Part shown: positions 22,898 to 30,722 of the stretch, in pieces | Layout: each line of letters opens with the position of its first letter | How positions within the stretch are numbered: the first letter of the stretch is position 1 | Origin: a virus | Length of the DNA: 31,743 bases | Direction: 5' to 3' (one strand) | IMG/VR virus record: IMGVR_UViG_3300044641_001113 | Location: 1 to 31,743 of that record | Program-made: the position numbers and the translations under genes | Notes under the pieces: generated by a model | What the model saw: the letters and a program-made list of their open reading frames with translations, nothing else | Databases searched by the model: none | What the model was told of the DNA's origin: nothing

Positions 22898-24036
22898 CTG
22901 CGTTGTTTTTTGTCTACAAAACTAAACTCAATATCTAATTGCAAGTTGAACATCTTATCGTTAATCCACTTTTTCTCTTCGTACATTGAATTGGTTATGT
23001 TCACGGCTTGTAAAGTTGTGCCATCCCATAAATAAACTACGGGTGATTCTACCAATTCTCTCAACCAAATTGACTCGGTATCGGTTATCCAGTTAGAGAA
23101 TAGTGTTAATTTCTGTTTACTCTCCTCGTAATACTGAACTGTATTGAATGAATCCGTTGTATATGTATATGTGTTCGGTGTTATATTAAGCGTGTATGGA
23201 TTCTGTCTGAATGTCTTTCTGCTTATGTCGTAGCTTGATTTGCTAACTCGATTAAATCGGAAAGAATCAAATCCACCTAATCTGTTTAAGAAAAACAAAT
23301 CGTATGTTTCGTACTTTGAACATTCGTCCTTAATATAAAATCGATATGTTTCTGAAATCTGCGCTCCATCAACATCCCGTAGATAGCAATCGAAATAAGT
23401 TGCACCTGCTGGAGTTGTTAAGTTAACAGGCACTCTTATCATTCTCACATTAGGCACATTGATTGTGGATGTGGTATTGTCTGAGTAAACTATTCTTAAG
23501 TTGGTAGCAGCTCCTCTTAATGCGTATAACCACACTTTTTGCGTTCTGTGGATTGTTTGGCTTCTTACCGATGTCAAAAACTTACGGCTTGAATTATTGG
23601 CTGCGTAGGTATCTGAATCAAACGAAACAAAAGTGATAGGATTTAAGGCAGCGTTCCAAACCGTTCCACTTGCAGAGGTTAGGTTAAGATATTCGGTAAC
23701 TGTACCCGTTGCACTTGCAGAATATTCTTCTCCAAACTTAACCGAGTAATCTTGAAAGGAATTAGTGCAACCACTTGCAGCGGTATCGCTATACTTGAAA
23801 TCGTGAGTTGTGTAAGATTCTAACAATCTACCAATGTTAAATACCCCTTTGTTGTTGCTACCGAAATAGATGGGTACTTTTAGTTTTGCAATTGTGGATG
23901 CATCGACTACTACCTCGGCAATAAATTTAAAATTGGATGAATTATAAACTGCACCGCTTGATTCACTTACAACATAATTAACATCGTTGTAAGATGGGGT
24001 AAAAGTTTCTGGCGATTGGTTAACTGATAAACTCAC
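22894..24036 (-). CDS. tail tip / distal tail protein candidate
   Basis: A 380-residue beta-rich protein (FTPSYNDVNYVVSESSGAVY ... KFIAEVVVD ... VPIYFGSNNKGVFNIGRLL; near the end YEESKQKLTLFSNWIT and EFSFVDKKQRR). The paired N- and C-terminal beta blocks with a long middle resemble distal-tail-like ring proteins, but I do not see a definite family signature. It lies directly before the 910-residue tail protein, with which it probably forms the tail tip. Confidence 0.6.
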   Translation of the reverse strand: MSLSVNQSPETFTPSYNDVNYVVSESSGAVYNSSNFKFIAEVVVDASTIAKLKVPIYFGSNNKGVFNIGRLLESYTTHDFKYSDTAASGCTNSFQDYSVKFGEEYSASATGTVTEYLNLTSASGTVWNAALNPITFVSFDSDTYAANNSSRKFLTSVRSQTIHRTQKVWLYALRGAATNLRIVYSDNTTSTINVPNVRMIRVPVNLTTPAGATYFDCYLRDVDGAQISETYRFYIKDECSKYETYDLFFLNRLGGFDSFRFNRVSKSSYDISRKTFRQNPYTLNITPNTYTYTTDSFNTVQYYEESKQKLTLFSNWITDTESIWLRELVESPVVYLWDGTTLQAVNITNSMYEEKKWINDKMFNLQLDIEFSFVDKKQRR

Positions 24037-24050
24037 AATATAAAATAGTT

Positions 24051-24434
24051 TTAAAATTGATGCGTCCTAATCCCACACTTTTCTAAAAATTCTAATCCCA
24101 ATCTATCGCGATATTGTTCAATATAGTTGAACTCTACTATCCCACTTTGAATAATCATTTTAGCGCACTCTGTGCAACAACTATGCGTGGCATACATTAC
24201 CGCACCATCGGTTGAAATTGTGCTACGTGCAGCCTTTAAAATAGCGTTTGCCTCTGCGTGTATTACTTCTGGTTTGGTTACTCCATTATCCTCGCAATCG
24301 TTGCACCATCCATGCGGTGTACCATTGTACCCAAATGCGACTATATTTCTATCTTTTACTATAATTGCGCCTACTTTTAATCTATTGCACTTACTTTGAT
24401 TTGCTATTATTGGAAGAAGTTCTTTGTAAATCAT
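24051..24434 (-). CDS. deoxycytidylate (dCMP) deaminase
   Basis: A 127-residue zinc deaminase. Zinc ligands: His59 in HAEANAI (with catalytic Glu61) and Cys87/Cys90 in HSCCTEC. The residue before Cys87 is Cys rather than the usual Pro. A second CNDC pair at 44-47 and GYNGTPHGW are typical of the dCMP deaminase family. It converts dCMP to dUMP, the substrate of the thymidylate synthase ThyX encoded at 29.9-30.5 kb. Its ATG overlaps the stop of the frameshifted chaperone frame (ATGA), so translation is probably coupled. It is a metabolic gene within the tail operon. Confidence 0.9.
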   Translation of the reverse strand: MIYKELLPIIANQSKCNRLKVGAIIVKDRNIVAFGYNGTPHGWCNDCEDNGVTKPEVIHAEANAILKAARSTISTDGAVMYATHSCCTECAKMIIQSGIVEFNYIEQYRDRLGLEFLEKCGIRTHQF

Positions 24435-24730
24435 AACATCTCATTAATTGCTGCAACCATATAAACTTGATATCCTTTCGATGCTGCTTGTTCTAAGCGT
24501 TTCTGTTGCTCTTTTTTGATGGTCTTGTAAAATGCCATTGTGTTAAGAAACTCTATCAACTCCATTTGTAAGAAGAAATCCCACTTGGTTCTATCTCCTT
24601 TCGCTAATCGGTTAATTAGTTCGAGCCATCCTTTGGCTGCCCCTGTTCCTTCATTTGTTGGCTCAGCTGATTCAGTTCCTTGTTCAAAAAGGACAGGGTA
24701 GTTTTCAATAATTCGGGATAAACTTTCGAA
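24431..24730 (-). CDS. tail assembly chaperone, -1 frameshift extension (T-like part)
   Basis: An open frame of 99 codons without a convincing start of its own. It begins at the slippery T9 run and ends with a TGA overlapping the deaminase ATG. Its text has GAAKGWLELINRLAKGDRT and FFLQMELIEFLNTMAFYKTIK, resembling second parts of tail chaperones. It fills what would otherwise be a 181-base gap. A -1 shift at 24730-24737 would fuse it to the upstream 184-residue protein and give a product of about 246 residues, as in lambda G-GT. Confidence 0.75.
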   Translation of the reverse strand, partial: FESLSRIIENYPVLFEQGTESAEPTNEGTGAAKGWLELINRLAKGDRTKWDFFLQMELIEFLNTMAFYKTIKKEQQKRLEQAASKGYQVYMVAAINEML

Positions 24731-25170
24731 AAAAAAAGCGCATAATTGTAGGCGATGTCAAACTTTAAGGATGCAAAATCTGTCACTTTCCTTTCAAAAT
24801 TAGTGATGTCTTCCTTTTTTCTCTTGCCAAATACATTCACTTCATAGGATAACAACGCTATAATCTTATCCAATGATTCGATAATATCTCCGTTAAATAC
24901 TTCTTGTAGTTCAATCCATTGGTGTGCCTTTAATTCTAATGGGTTTGTTATTAACCTATATCGTTTGCCTTTATGCCTAAACTTGAATTTTGGGGTTGTG
25001 TCTTTGGGGATAAACTCAATCTTTCTGAATTCCTCTAATATCTCATCCATAGGCATCAACTCGATGTCGTCTATGGTCTGCTCAGTCATAATAGCCAACG
25101 CCTCGATTTTCTTATCGATTGTGTTTAGTTCGCCTAATGCGTGTAGTTCTTGTATCTGTGATATTCTCAT
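24616..25170 (-). CDS. tail assembly chaperone (G-like part)
   Basis: A 184-residue protein, helical in its C-terminal half, with PKFKFRHKGKRYRLIT and LKAHQWIELQEVFNGDIIESL in the middle. It ends with a Gln-rich tail (KELNQLSQQMKEQGQ) that lies after the slippery site. Position after the terminase and before tail-tip and tape-measure genes fits the tail-assembly chaperone. In tailed phages this usually exists in a short form and a frameshifted long form that binds the tape measure. Its ATG overlaps the terminase stop. Confidence 0.7.
   Translation of the reverse strand: MRISQIQELHALGELNTIDKKIEALAIMTEQTIDDIELMPMDEILEEFRKIEFIPKDTTPKFKFRHKGKRYRLITNPLELKAHQWIELQEVFNGDIIESLDKIIALLSYEVNVFGKRKKEDITNFERKVTDFASLKFDIAYNYALFFSKVYPELLKTTLSFLNKELNQLSQQMKEQGQPKDGSN
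24729..24737 (-). promoter_or_regulatory. -1 ribosomal frameshift site (slippery T run)
   Basis: On the minus strand nine T residues lie in codons CTT TTT TTT TCG. This provides the heptamer T TTT TTT with perfect re-pairing after a -1 slip. The -1 frame beyond it stays open for 99 codons. Confidence 0.75.
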
Positions 25171-26354
25171 ACGAAAAAAAATGTTCCGGGTTTATTTTTG
25201 TGGATGCACTCTACAGCTAACGCCAAAGAGTTGACGCAGTCATCGTGCAATCCTGATGGGGCTGAATACTTTACACCCGATTGGGTATATTCATACTCAA
25301 AGTTCTGCATTTCGTACCCGATGGGGTCTAACGGGAAAAATACTTTATTTTGATGGACATGAGCAACTAATTGCTCCATGATTTGTTGCTTAGAAATCGA
25401 TGTGTATTTAAATCCTTGAACCTTTGGACAACTTCTTTGTATCTGCTCAACAATTGGGTCACCTACTCCGGTTGAGTCAATCACGCATGGAGTATTACCA
25501 ATCAATTGTACAATCTTGTTTAGCGTTAAATTCCAATCGCTTTGAAACCTCTCTACATAGCATACTTCTTTGTTGGAGTTAAGCCCAGTTATTACCGTGT
25601 AATCCGTGTACTTTGCTAAGTCAATTCCATACGCCACAACTTGACCGCTCGACAATGGTCTAATACATCGTTCAATGTTTTCTAATCCAAATGGGTTAGA
25701 TTTATCGTCTGCAGGTTCTGCCAAATACAATTCATCAAATACGTGTTTGGGCAAATCTCGTTTGGCTTGTTCAATCTCCTCAAAGGATAATATCCCCTCT
25801 TTGGCTGCATCGTATGCGGTTATCTTAAAGAACTTATAATCCGCTTCACCTTGCTTTGCTCGTTCCCCTAATTTGTAGAACCAATTCTTCTTACCCTTTA
25901 CGTTTCCGATTAGTTTACATTTGCCTCGAGTAGCGGTTAAGGTAGAACGCAACGCATACCAGCTCTCTTCCCTTGCTCGTGATGCCTCATCAAATACCGC
26001 TGCATATACATCCTCACCATAAAGGTTATCGGGGTTTTCTGCGGATTTAAATTCTATCCTTGCACCATTGGGTAGGATATGCACTAACTTGGATTCGTTG
26101 GATTGGAAGAAGTCACGCTCACTTACTTGTGATTTCATCCGCCTATATGCTATCTCTGCTTGTTTGTATACCGGAGCAACCCACCAACACGATTGATTGT
26201 CTTTAAGTGTTAAGGCTTGTTCAAATAGCCAAATAATATGTGATGCAGTTTTACCCGTCTTGGTTGATGCAGCGGTAATAGTGTATCGTTCGGGAGCGTC
26301 TAATATCTCCCGTTGGTAGTTTGTTAAATGCGGTCTGATGTACTCAATTTCCAT
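25167..26354 (-). CDS. terL: terminase large subunit
   Basis: A 395-residue packaging motor with both domains. ATPase: Walker A-like AASTKTGKT at 28-36 and Walker B YAAVFDEAS with Asp122/Glu123. RNase H-like nuclease: GIDLAKYTD (Asp245), VIDSTGVGD (Asp293) and LHDDCVNSLALA (Asp371/372). It cuts and pumps DNA into the prohead. No portal gene follows; the chaperone and tail genes do, while the portal lies at 10-12 kb. The stop overlaps the chaperone ATG. The assignment is firm. Confidence 0.96.
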   Translation of the reverse strand: MEIEYIRPHLTNYQREILDAPERYTITAASTKTGKTASHIIWLFEQALTLKDNQSCWWVAPVYKQAEIAYRRMKSQVSERDFFQSNESKLVHILPNGARIEFKSAENPDNLYGEDVYAAVFDEASRAREESWYALRSTLTATRGKCKLIGNVKGKKNWFYKLGERAKQGEADYKFFKITAYDAAKEGILSFEEIEQAKRDLPKHVFDELYLAEPADDKSNPFGLENIERCIRPLSSGQVVAYGIDLAKYTDYTVITGLNSNKEVCYVERFQSDWNLTLNKIVQLIGNTPCVIDSTGVGDPIVEQIQRSCPKVQGFKYTSISKQQIMEQLVAHVHQNKVFFPLDPIGYEMQNFEYEYTQSGVKYSAPSGLHDDCVNSLALAVECIHKNKPGTFFFV

Positions 26355-27348
26355 TAACTATACTTTCGTATATCTTTAACCGTTCTTTATTCCACTCTAA
26401 TAGGTTATAGTGTTTAGCGCAGAACTCGTAGTTATCGTTGCCCATCTGTTGCCTTGTTGCATCGCCAATGTTAATTATGCGTTCGATATTAGCGTACCAA
26501 TTAGCGTTTGCCGTTGGTAATACTCCAAGATTGTTAATGCAGTAGGTATATGGTAAACAATTAGAAACGACAATCGGCAATCTATAAGCCGCAGCCTCCA
26601 ATATCTTTAACTCTGATTTGTGGTTGTTAAATGATTCATTCAGCAAAGGAGCAATCACGAAATCTAAATGCTTGTAACTATGTGCATACTCAAATGTGTT
26701 TGTACCTTGAACCAGTTTCACATTGTCGAATAACTGCATGATTTTTTCCCAAGTTTCGCCACCTGTGTAACCGCAAAGATAGAACTCAAAATCGTATTTC
26801 TTTTGTAGGTCATTTATAGCCTCGTTACACAACTTTAAATCTTCGTAGTGTGTTATACCTCCAACCCAACCGATTCGTAGCTTATCGCCTTTCTCTTTAG
26901 GTTGACTCCATTGCTCGTGTTCAAAGTCAATGCAGTTTGGAATCACATAGACATTGTGGTTAAACTCTTTAGCCTTTGCAGATAATGCTGGTGTTGTAGT
27001 TATAACCGCATCCGCATAATGCATTGCGTCCTTAATCGCTTGTTTGATTCCCTTACGATATGCCCAATAAGCCGGGTTGTATCGTGGTAATGCCCAGTAG
27101 TCATCGATATCTACAATGTACTTCGTTCCGCTCTGTGCTATCATCTTTAATACGTCGTAGTGATATTCTCCCAACCAACGAGAGAAGATAATCAAATCGT
27201 ATTCCTTGTATTCAATGACATTGAACTCATGTGGGTTTTGGCAAACATCAACTTCGCATAATCCTTGCAGTTGCATCCGTAGGTGTGGAGTGGCTATCCT
27301 GTGATAAACCACCCCATTCATTCCATCAGTTAAAAGTAATATTCTCAT
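26344..27348 (-). CDS. glycosyltransferase of the GT-B (GT4-like) fold
   Basis: A 334-residue protein. It starts with a Rossmann-like strand MRILLLTDGMNGVVYHR and has the C-terminal nucleotide-sugar site: IGWVGGITHYEDL at about 159-171 and the EX7E-like NNHKSELKILEAAAYRLPIV at 241-260 (Glu246 and Glu251). It probably transfers a sugar from an activated donor to phage DNA, virion protein or host envelope sugar; the acceptor is unknown. It sits between the small-subunit candidate and the terminase large subunit, overlapping the latter by 11 bases. That is an unusual place for such a gene. Confidence 0.85.
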   Translation of the reverse strand: MRILLLTDGMNGVVYHRIATPHLRMQLQGLCEVDVCQNPHEFNVIEYKEYDLIIFSRWLGEYHYDVLKMIAQSGTKYIVDIDDYWALPRYNPAYWAYRKGIKQAIKDAMHYADAVITTTPALSAKAKEFNHNVYVIPNCIDFEHEQWSQPKEKGDKLRIGWVGGITHYEDLKLCNEAINDLQKKYDFEFYLCGYTGGETWEKIMQLFDNVKLVQGTNTFEYAHSYKHLDFVIAPLLNESFNNHKSELKILEAAAYRLPIVVSNCLPYTYCINNLGVLPTANANWYANIERIINIGDATRQQMGNDNYEFCAKHYNLLEWNKERLKIYESIVNGN

Positions 27349-27533
27349 TCGTTAGGGGTTATTGGTATTGGCATCCAAAACTCCACATCTATTAATCTGT
27401 TTGTATATTCGTCAATCCAACCAGTTCCATCCAAGTAACGAGCCAATGTCTTATCCCCTGACCATGTAGCCACAAGGGTTAAGAAGTCATCGTTCGGTAC
27501 TTGCTCAATTGTTGCTCTCCACGTCTTTTTCAT
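27345..27533 (-). CDS. hypothetical protein
   Basis: A 62-residue protein (WRATIEQVPNDDFLTLVATW ... GWIDEYTNRLIDVEFWMPIP) with no family I recognise. Its start is at the stop of the upstream gene and its stop overlaps the glycosyltransferase ATG, so it belongs to the same transcript. Confidence 0.55.
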   Translation of the reverse strand: MKKTWRATIEQVPNDDFLTLVATWSGDKTLARYLDGTGWIDEYTNRLIDVEFWMPIPITPNE

Positions 27534-27751
27534 TAGAACTCTGGCTTGTATTGGTACATCCTTACAAAGTGAGTTGCTTTGCTCTTTTCATTAGGCTTCT
27601 GCAACTTACCAACTCTGATTCTTACTTCTCCGTACTTGTTCAAAGGGAATTCCCCACTCTCAATTAATCGTTTCAAATCTTCGATTTTGATTGATGCCGT
27701 GATGCCATACTCATCAGCCCACGCTTGTCCGATAAATTTACTGTTCTCCAT
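27533..27751 (-). CDS. hypothetical protein
   Basis: A 72-residue protein (GQAWADEYGITASIKIEDLK ... YGEVRIRVGKLQKPNEKSKA). The ITASIKIEDLKRL segment reads as a strand followed by a helix. I recognise it only as a recurring small protein near terminase genes. It overlaps the small-terminase candidate by 14 bases. Confidence 0.55.
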   Translation of the reverse strand: MENSKFIGQAWADEYGITASIKIEDLKRLIESGEFPLNKYGEVRIRVGKLQKPNEKSKATHFVRMYQYKPEF

Positions 27752-28100
27752 TTAAATTAAGTGTTATTTTTATACTTTTTTCTGTTATGTTTTGGTCTAC
27801 TGTTTCTTTTGGTTTGCCTTGACTACGACTCAATAGCATCTCCAAATTGAATAAAGAGTTCTTGTCGTGTCCACGAAGCAATGCACCTGCAATGGTACGC
27901 TCTAATATTGTGTATTCTTCTCCCTTGTCTATCTTCTCAAGTTCTTTCCTTGATAGCCCCATCATTGTAACCATTGTCTGTTCTACTTGGCTTTTTGTAT
28001 AGCCTACTTCTTTCATCAAAGTTACGAGTTTTTTTGGTCTTCCGTTAGGATTTAGCACCTCGCCTTTTTGAATCTTCCGTAAATTCTGTTCGTTTGCCAT
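27738..28100 (-). CDS. terminase small subunit candidate (DUF5681-like N-terminus)
   Basis: A 120-residue protein. The N-terminal KIQKGEVLNPNGRPKK is the pattern of DUF5681, which often marks small terminase or related DNA-binding proteins. A helical domain follows (VGYTKSQVEQTMVTMMGLSRKELEKI, ERTIAGALLRGHDKNSLFNLEMLLSR) and a short beta tail that may contact the large subunit. It would recognise viral DNA for packaging. The large subunit lies 1.4 kb downstream, with a glycosyltransferase between them. Confidence 0.7.
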   Translation of the reverse strand: MANEQNLRKIQKGEVLNPNGRPKKLVTLMKEVGYTKSQVEQTMVTMMGLSRKELEKIDKGEEYTILERTIAGALLRGHDKNSLFNLEMLLSRSQGKPKETVDQNITEKSIKITLNLNGEQ

Positions 28101-28122
28101 TCTCTTTTTTATTTCACTTTTT

Positions 28123-28323
28123 TTATAAGTCCAACCCGTTAGTAATATTTTTCAATTGTTCATATATTCTTTCGGATTCATCACTCCATAACATCTCACA
28201 TTTTTCACCATCAAACGGACTCTCTACAAAATAGGATTGTAACTCATCTGGTTTTGCGTTATGACGGTAGCAATGCTTTTTAATTGGGCATCCTTCGCCT
28301 TTGCACATTGTTATATCTGGCAT
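28123..28323 (-). CDS. small Cys-rich protein
   Basis: A 66-residue protein with CKGEGCPIKKHCYRH at residues 7-21 and a further Cys near 42 (DGEKCEMLW), suggesting a small zinc-bound domain. I recognise the CKGxxCPxxxxCYR pattern from Bacteroidota phages without a known function. It lies between the HNH nuclease region and the small terminase. Confidence 0.65.
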   Translation of the reverse strand: MPDITMCKGEGCPIKKHCYRHNAKPDELQSYFVESPFDGEKCEMLWSDESERIYEQLKNITNGLDL

Positions 28324-28328
28324 ATCTA

Positions 28329-28547
28329 TTATAAATCTAATCCGTATTCGCTTAACTTTTCGTGTAAGTAGTCATATAACGATTGATAAACGTTTAATTC
28401 TTCATCACTTAGTTTGTCGTTATACTTCAAGTTTTTTCTAATGTCTTGTTTCATATCCCAACAAATAGAATACCATTTAGACGCATTGTTGGCTAACTCA
28501 TATTCTTCTTTGTCACCCGGTAGGTTAAATTCTAATATTGCTTTCAT
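28329..28547 (-). CDS. hypothetical helical protein
   Basis: A 72-residue acidic, mostly helical protein (FNLPGDKEEYELANNASKWY ... DMKQDIRKNLKYNDKLSDEE). The LPGDKEEYELANNA block is common in small proteins encoded near phage nucleotide or packaging genes. No function is known to me. It overlaps the HNH gene by 4 bases. Confidence 0.6.
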   Translation of the reverse strand: MKAILEFNLPGDKEEYELANNASKWYSICWDMKQDIRKNLKYNDKLSDEELNVYQSLYDYLHEKLSEYGLDL

Positions 28548-28798
28548 CGGTTATGCATTTTTAAAGCGTGAATGTTTTTTAGGTATTCCTTGTGTTGTTT
28601 CTTATCCCCGAAATGAACATGGCACTCTCTACATAGTGCTTGTAGGTTGTCTATGGTATCTTTGGTTTTACTTCCTCCAATTCCCCTTGCATCTATGTGG
28701 TTAATATCAACGGCTTTCAATCCGCACACTTCGCAAGGGATAAAGTCCGATTCATCGTATCCGAAGTAACTCATGTACAATTTAGTGTGCTTTTTCAT
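28544..28798 (-). CDS. HNH endonuclease
   Basis: About 84 residues from ATG 28798, which overlaps the methyltransferase stop (ATGA); an ATG at 28819 would add 7. It has the zinc-bound HNH core: CEVCG, VDINHIDARG, NLQALCRECHVHFG. It lies shortly upstream of the terminase genes, where such HNH proteins can assist terminase cutting. A free-standing homing-type nuclease is the alternative. Confidence 0.85.
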   Translation of the reverse strand: MKKHTKLYMSYFGYDESDFIPCEVCGLKAVDINHIDARGIGGSKTKDTIDNLQALCRECHVHFGDKKQHKEYLKNIHALKMHNR

Positions 28799-29349
28799 TT
28801 GGTGAATAATAAACTCCACGGAGTAGGTAGGTTTAACTTTCTATCGAACTTGAATCCGCAACTTTCAAATAGTGCTATCCATTCGCTTTCTGTCTTAATG
28901 TTGATATGTCCCCATTCTGTATCAAAGTCCGTTGTGTTTGGTGTGGATGAAAAATGAAAGTATTTGCACTTTACTTTTTTTAAGAATGGGATTAACTTAT
29001 TATCCTCTATATGCTCCATTACTTCTATACACGCTATTAAATCGGCTTCTATGGTTTGTTTGGTAAAATCTCCCAATATACAATTTGCATTGCTTAAACG
29101 CTCTGTAACATATTTGTGATGGAATTTGTTACAATCGTAGTAAGTTGTGGGTATTGGTAGCATCGCTTGTGTATAGCCTCCCATTCCTCCGCCTAAATCA
29201 ACAAATGATGTCGGATTAATTATCTCCTTAATCATGTTAGCGGTTGCATCAAACAATTGTACATACTCCTTGGAATCTAAATGTATGTTCCACTCTATTT
29301 CTTTTGTGAAACATTTCTCATCATCCCAAGTTCCTCCGAATGAATTCAT
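28795..29349 (-). CDS. class I SAM-dependent methyltransferase
   Basis: A 184-residue protein with the SAM-binding motif FVDLGGGMGGYTQ (Asp51, glycine loop 53-58), then ILGDFTKQTIEADLIACIEVMEHI typical of Methyltransf_23-like proteins, and a late HINIKTESEWIALFESCGF block. No DNA-methylase motif such as DPPY or NPPF is visible, so a sugar, small molecule or protein target is more likely than DNA. It overlaps the HNH gene. The substrate is unknown. Confidence 0.8.
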   Translation of the reverse strand: MNSFGGTWDDEKCFTKEIEWNIHLDSKEYVQLFDATANMIKEIINPTSFVDLGGGMGGYTQAMLPIPTTYYDCNKFHHKYVTERLSNANCILGDFTKQTIEADLIACIEVMEHIEDNKLIPFLKKVKCKYFHFSSTPNTTDFDTEWGHINIKTESEWIALFESCGFKFDRKLNLPTPWSLLFTK

Positions 29350-29582
29350 AGTTTTTCTATTTCTTGTTTTACTTCGTGCAGATAATCGTATATCTTATCG
29401 TCACTATAATATCCAACTTTTAACATCTCGTCAATTGTAATCAATGCACATTGTTTTGATTCCTCTAAACTTAATCGTGTGCATGGTATATCACAAAAAG
29501 GCATATCGCAATCGATGCAATTAAAAGCTGCATTTTTGTATTTACTTACTAACTCTAATGCTTTATCTTTTGGGTTGTTCAT
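29346..29582 (-). CDS. small protein with a Cys cluster
   Basis: A 78-residue protein with NCIDCDMPFCDIPCTRLSLE near residues 16-35, a possible zinc-binding cluster, followed by a helical acidic end. I recognise no family. It overlaps its neighbours on both sides by 4 bases. Confidence 0.6.
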   Translation of the reverse strand: MNNPKDKALELVSKYKNAAFNCIDCDMPFCDIPCTRLSLEESKQCALITIDEMLKVGYYSDDKIYDYLHEVKQEIEKL

Positions 29583-29899
29583 TTCCTTCTGCGTCTTGGT
29601 TTGTGTTCATCGTCCGCAATTGTCGCAGCCTCGATTTCACTTTGACTGATTGCCGTTTCGATTGTAGCGTTTAACTCTTGCTCTTTCATCTGGTCATATT
29701 GTTGGCGTGAGAATATCAACAATGACAAAAACGCATCTGCAAAACATGAGGAGCAGTTAGGTAAGTTGCGTCCATATATTTCACGATAGACATTGTTAAG
29801 TTTCGCTTGTTCTTCTCCAGTTAGATTAAGCACTTGTGTTCTCTTAAACTCGTTGTACTTCTCTTCCAACGATAGTATGAATAAAATTTTCTCTTTCAT
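29579..29899 (-). CDS. hypothetical helical protein
   Basis: A 106-residue protein. Residues 1-60 are helical with GEEQAKLNNVYREIYGRNLP and then CSSCFADAFLSLLIF. The end is highly basic (KPRRRRK) and would suit nucleic-acid contact. It is conserved in appearance among Bacteroidota phages, with no function known to me. Overlaps ThyX by 4 bases. Confidence 0.6.
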   Translation of the reverse strand: MKEKILFILSLEEKYNEFKRTQVLNLTGEEQAKLNNVYREIYGRNLPNCSSCFADAFLSLLIFSRQQYDQMKEQELNATIETAISQSEIEAATIADDEHKPRRRRK

Positions 29900-30507
29900 C
29901 GTATTACTTGTAGTGTGTGTTTAAATGGGTTGTTAGGTATTGATTGAACTAAAAAAAACATCTGCTCTGCTATCTCTCTTATCTCAACCTGTGCGTGTTC
30001 GGATGTTCGTAGTTTTATAAAGTTAGCAAATGAGCGAATATTGAATTGAACATCTGCTGTTATCTGAGAGTTGTAGGTTTTAAAAAATCGTGCTGATTCC
30101 TTTGCTCTCTTTCTTCCAAGTTTTGGCGTTAGTTCTTCAAGTGCCTTGTGGTATAGATAATTACTTTGGTCTGTGAACAATCGTAACTTCTCTAACCACT
30201 CTTCATTCCAATCTTCAGGTAAATAGTATTTATCTTCCTTTAGTTCTTTGTATCGTGCAGATTCTGCGTTTATTGATGCTATCCGGTGTTTGAGCAAATG
30301 TATATGCGATGCGATGTCGCAAGTAACCAAGAAGTGAACCGAACCTTTTTCGAAAGGAGTTTCGTGACCTTCAGTCCATAGCATCTTAATAAGTGCAGGA
30401 ATACGCGTTTTTTTCTCTTGTGTTAACTCTCTGCTCGTGGATGTCCAAGCCGATTGAGCAATAACTTTGTCTGAACCATACCAACCTAATAACTCAACTT
30501 TATTCAT
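29896..30507 (-). CDS. thyX: flavin-dependent thymidylate synthase ThyX
   Basis: A 203-residue protein of normal ThyX length. The signature RHRX7S is present as KHRIASINAES (73-83), followed by Arg85, with Lys in place of the first Arg. Other family blocks are GHETPFEKGSVHF (48-60) and NIRSFANFIKLR ... AQVEIREIA (156-180). It methylates dUMP to dTMP using FAD, NADPH and methylene-tetrahydrofolate, and fits with the dCMP deaminase at 24 kb that makes dUMP. GGAGGT precedes the ATG. The substitution is conservative, so activity is likely. Confidence 0.93.
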   Translation of the reverse strand: MNKVELLGWYGSDKVIAQSAWTSTSRELTQEKKTRIPALIKMLWTEGHETPFEKGSVHFLVTCDIASHIHLLKHRIASINAESARYKELKEDKYYLPEDWNEEWLEKLRLFTDQSNYLYHKALEELTPKLGRKRAKESARFFKTYNSQITADVQFNIRSFANFIKLRTSEHAQVEIREIAEQMFFLVQSIPNNPFKHTLQVIR

Positions 30508-30521
30508 TTGTTACCTCCGTA

Positions 30522-30722
30522 TTAAATAATTTTTGTTTCAAATAAAAAATTGTTTTGTAAACTTTCTAAACTTTCAAACCAAAATAACTTATCTAGCATA
30601 CCTGCATAACTAATAAAAGGTTTCCATTCTTTTTTATTAGGTAGCAAAAATCTTTTAGTTATATGTAAATATTCGACAGCATACTTTCCTCTCTGTTGTC
30701 TTATTCTAAATTCAGGTTTCAT
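30522..30722 (-). CDS. hypothetical basic protein
   Basis: A 66-residue protein (FRIRQQRGKYAVEYLHITKR ... WKPFISYAGMLDKLFWF). Beta-rich start with a basic central part; no family recognised. A GGAGGT ribosome site placed within the end of the upstream gene supports the start. Confidence 0.55.
   Translation of the reverse strand: MKPEFRIRQQRGKYAVEYLHITKRFLLPNKKEWKPFISYAGMLDKLFWFESLESLQNNFLFETKII

Noticed and set aside
28544-28798. HNH protein as part of a homing intron
   Set aside because: Neighbouring genes are intact and no split gene or intron-like structure is visible.
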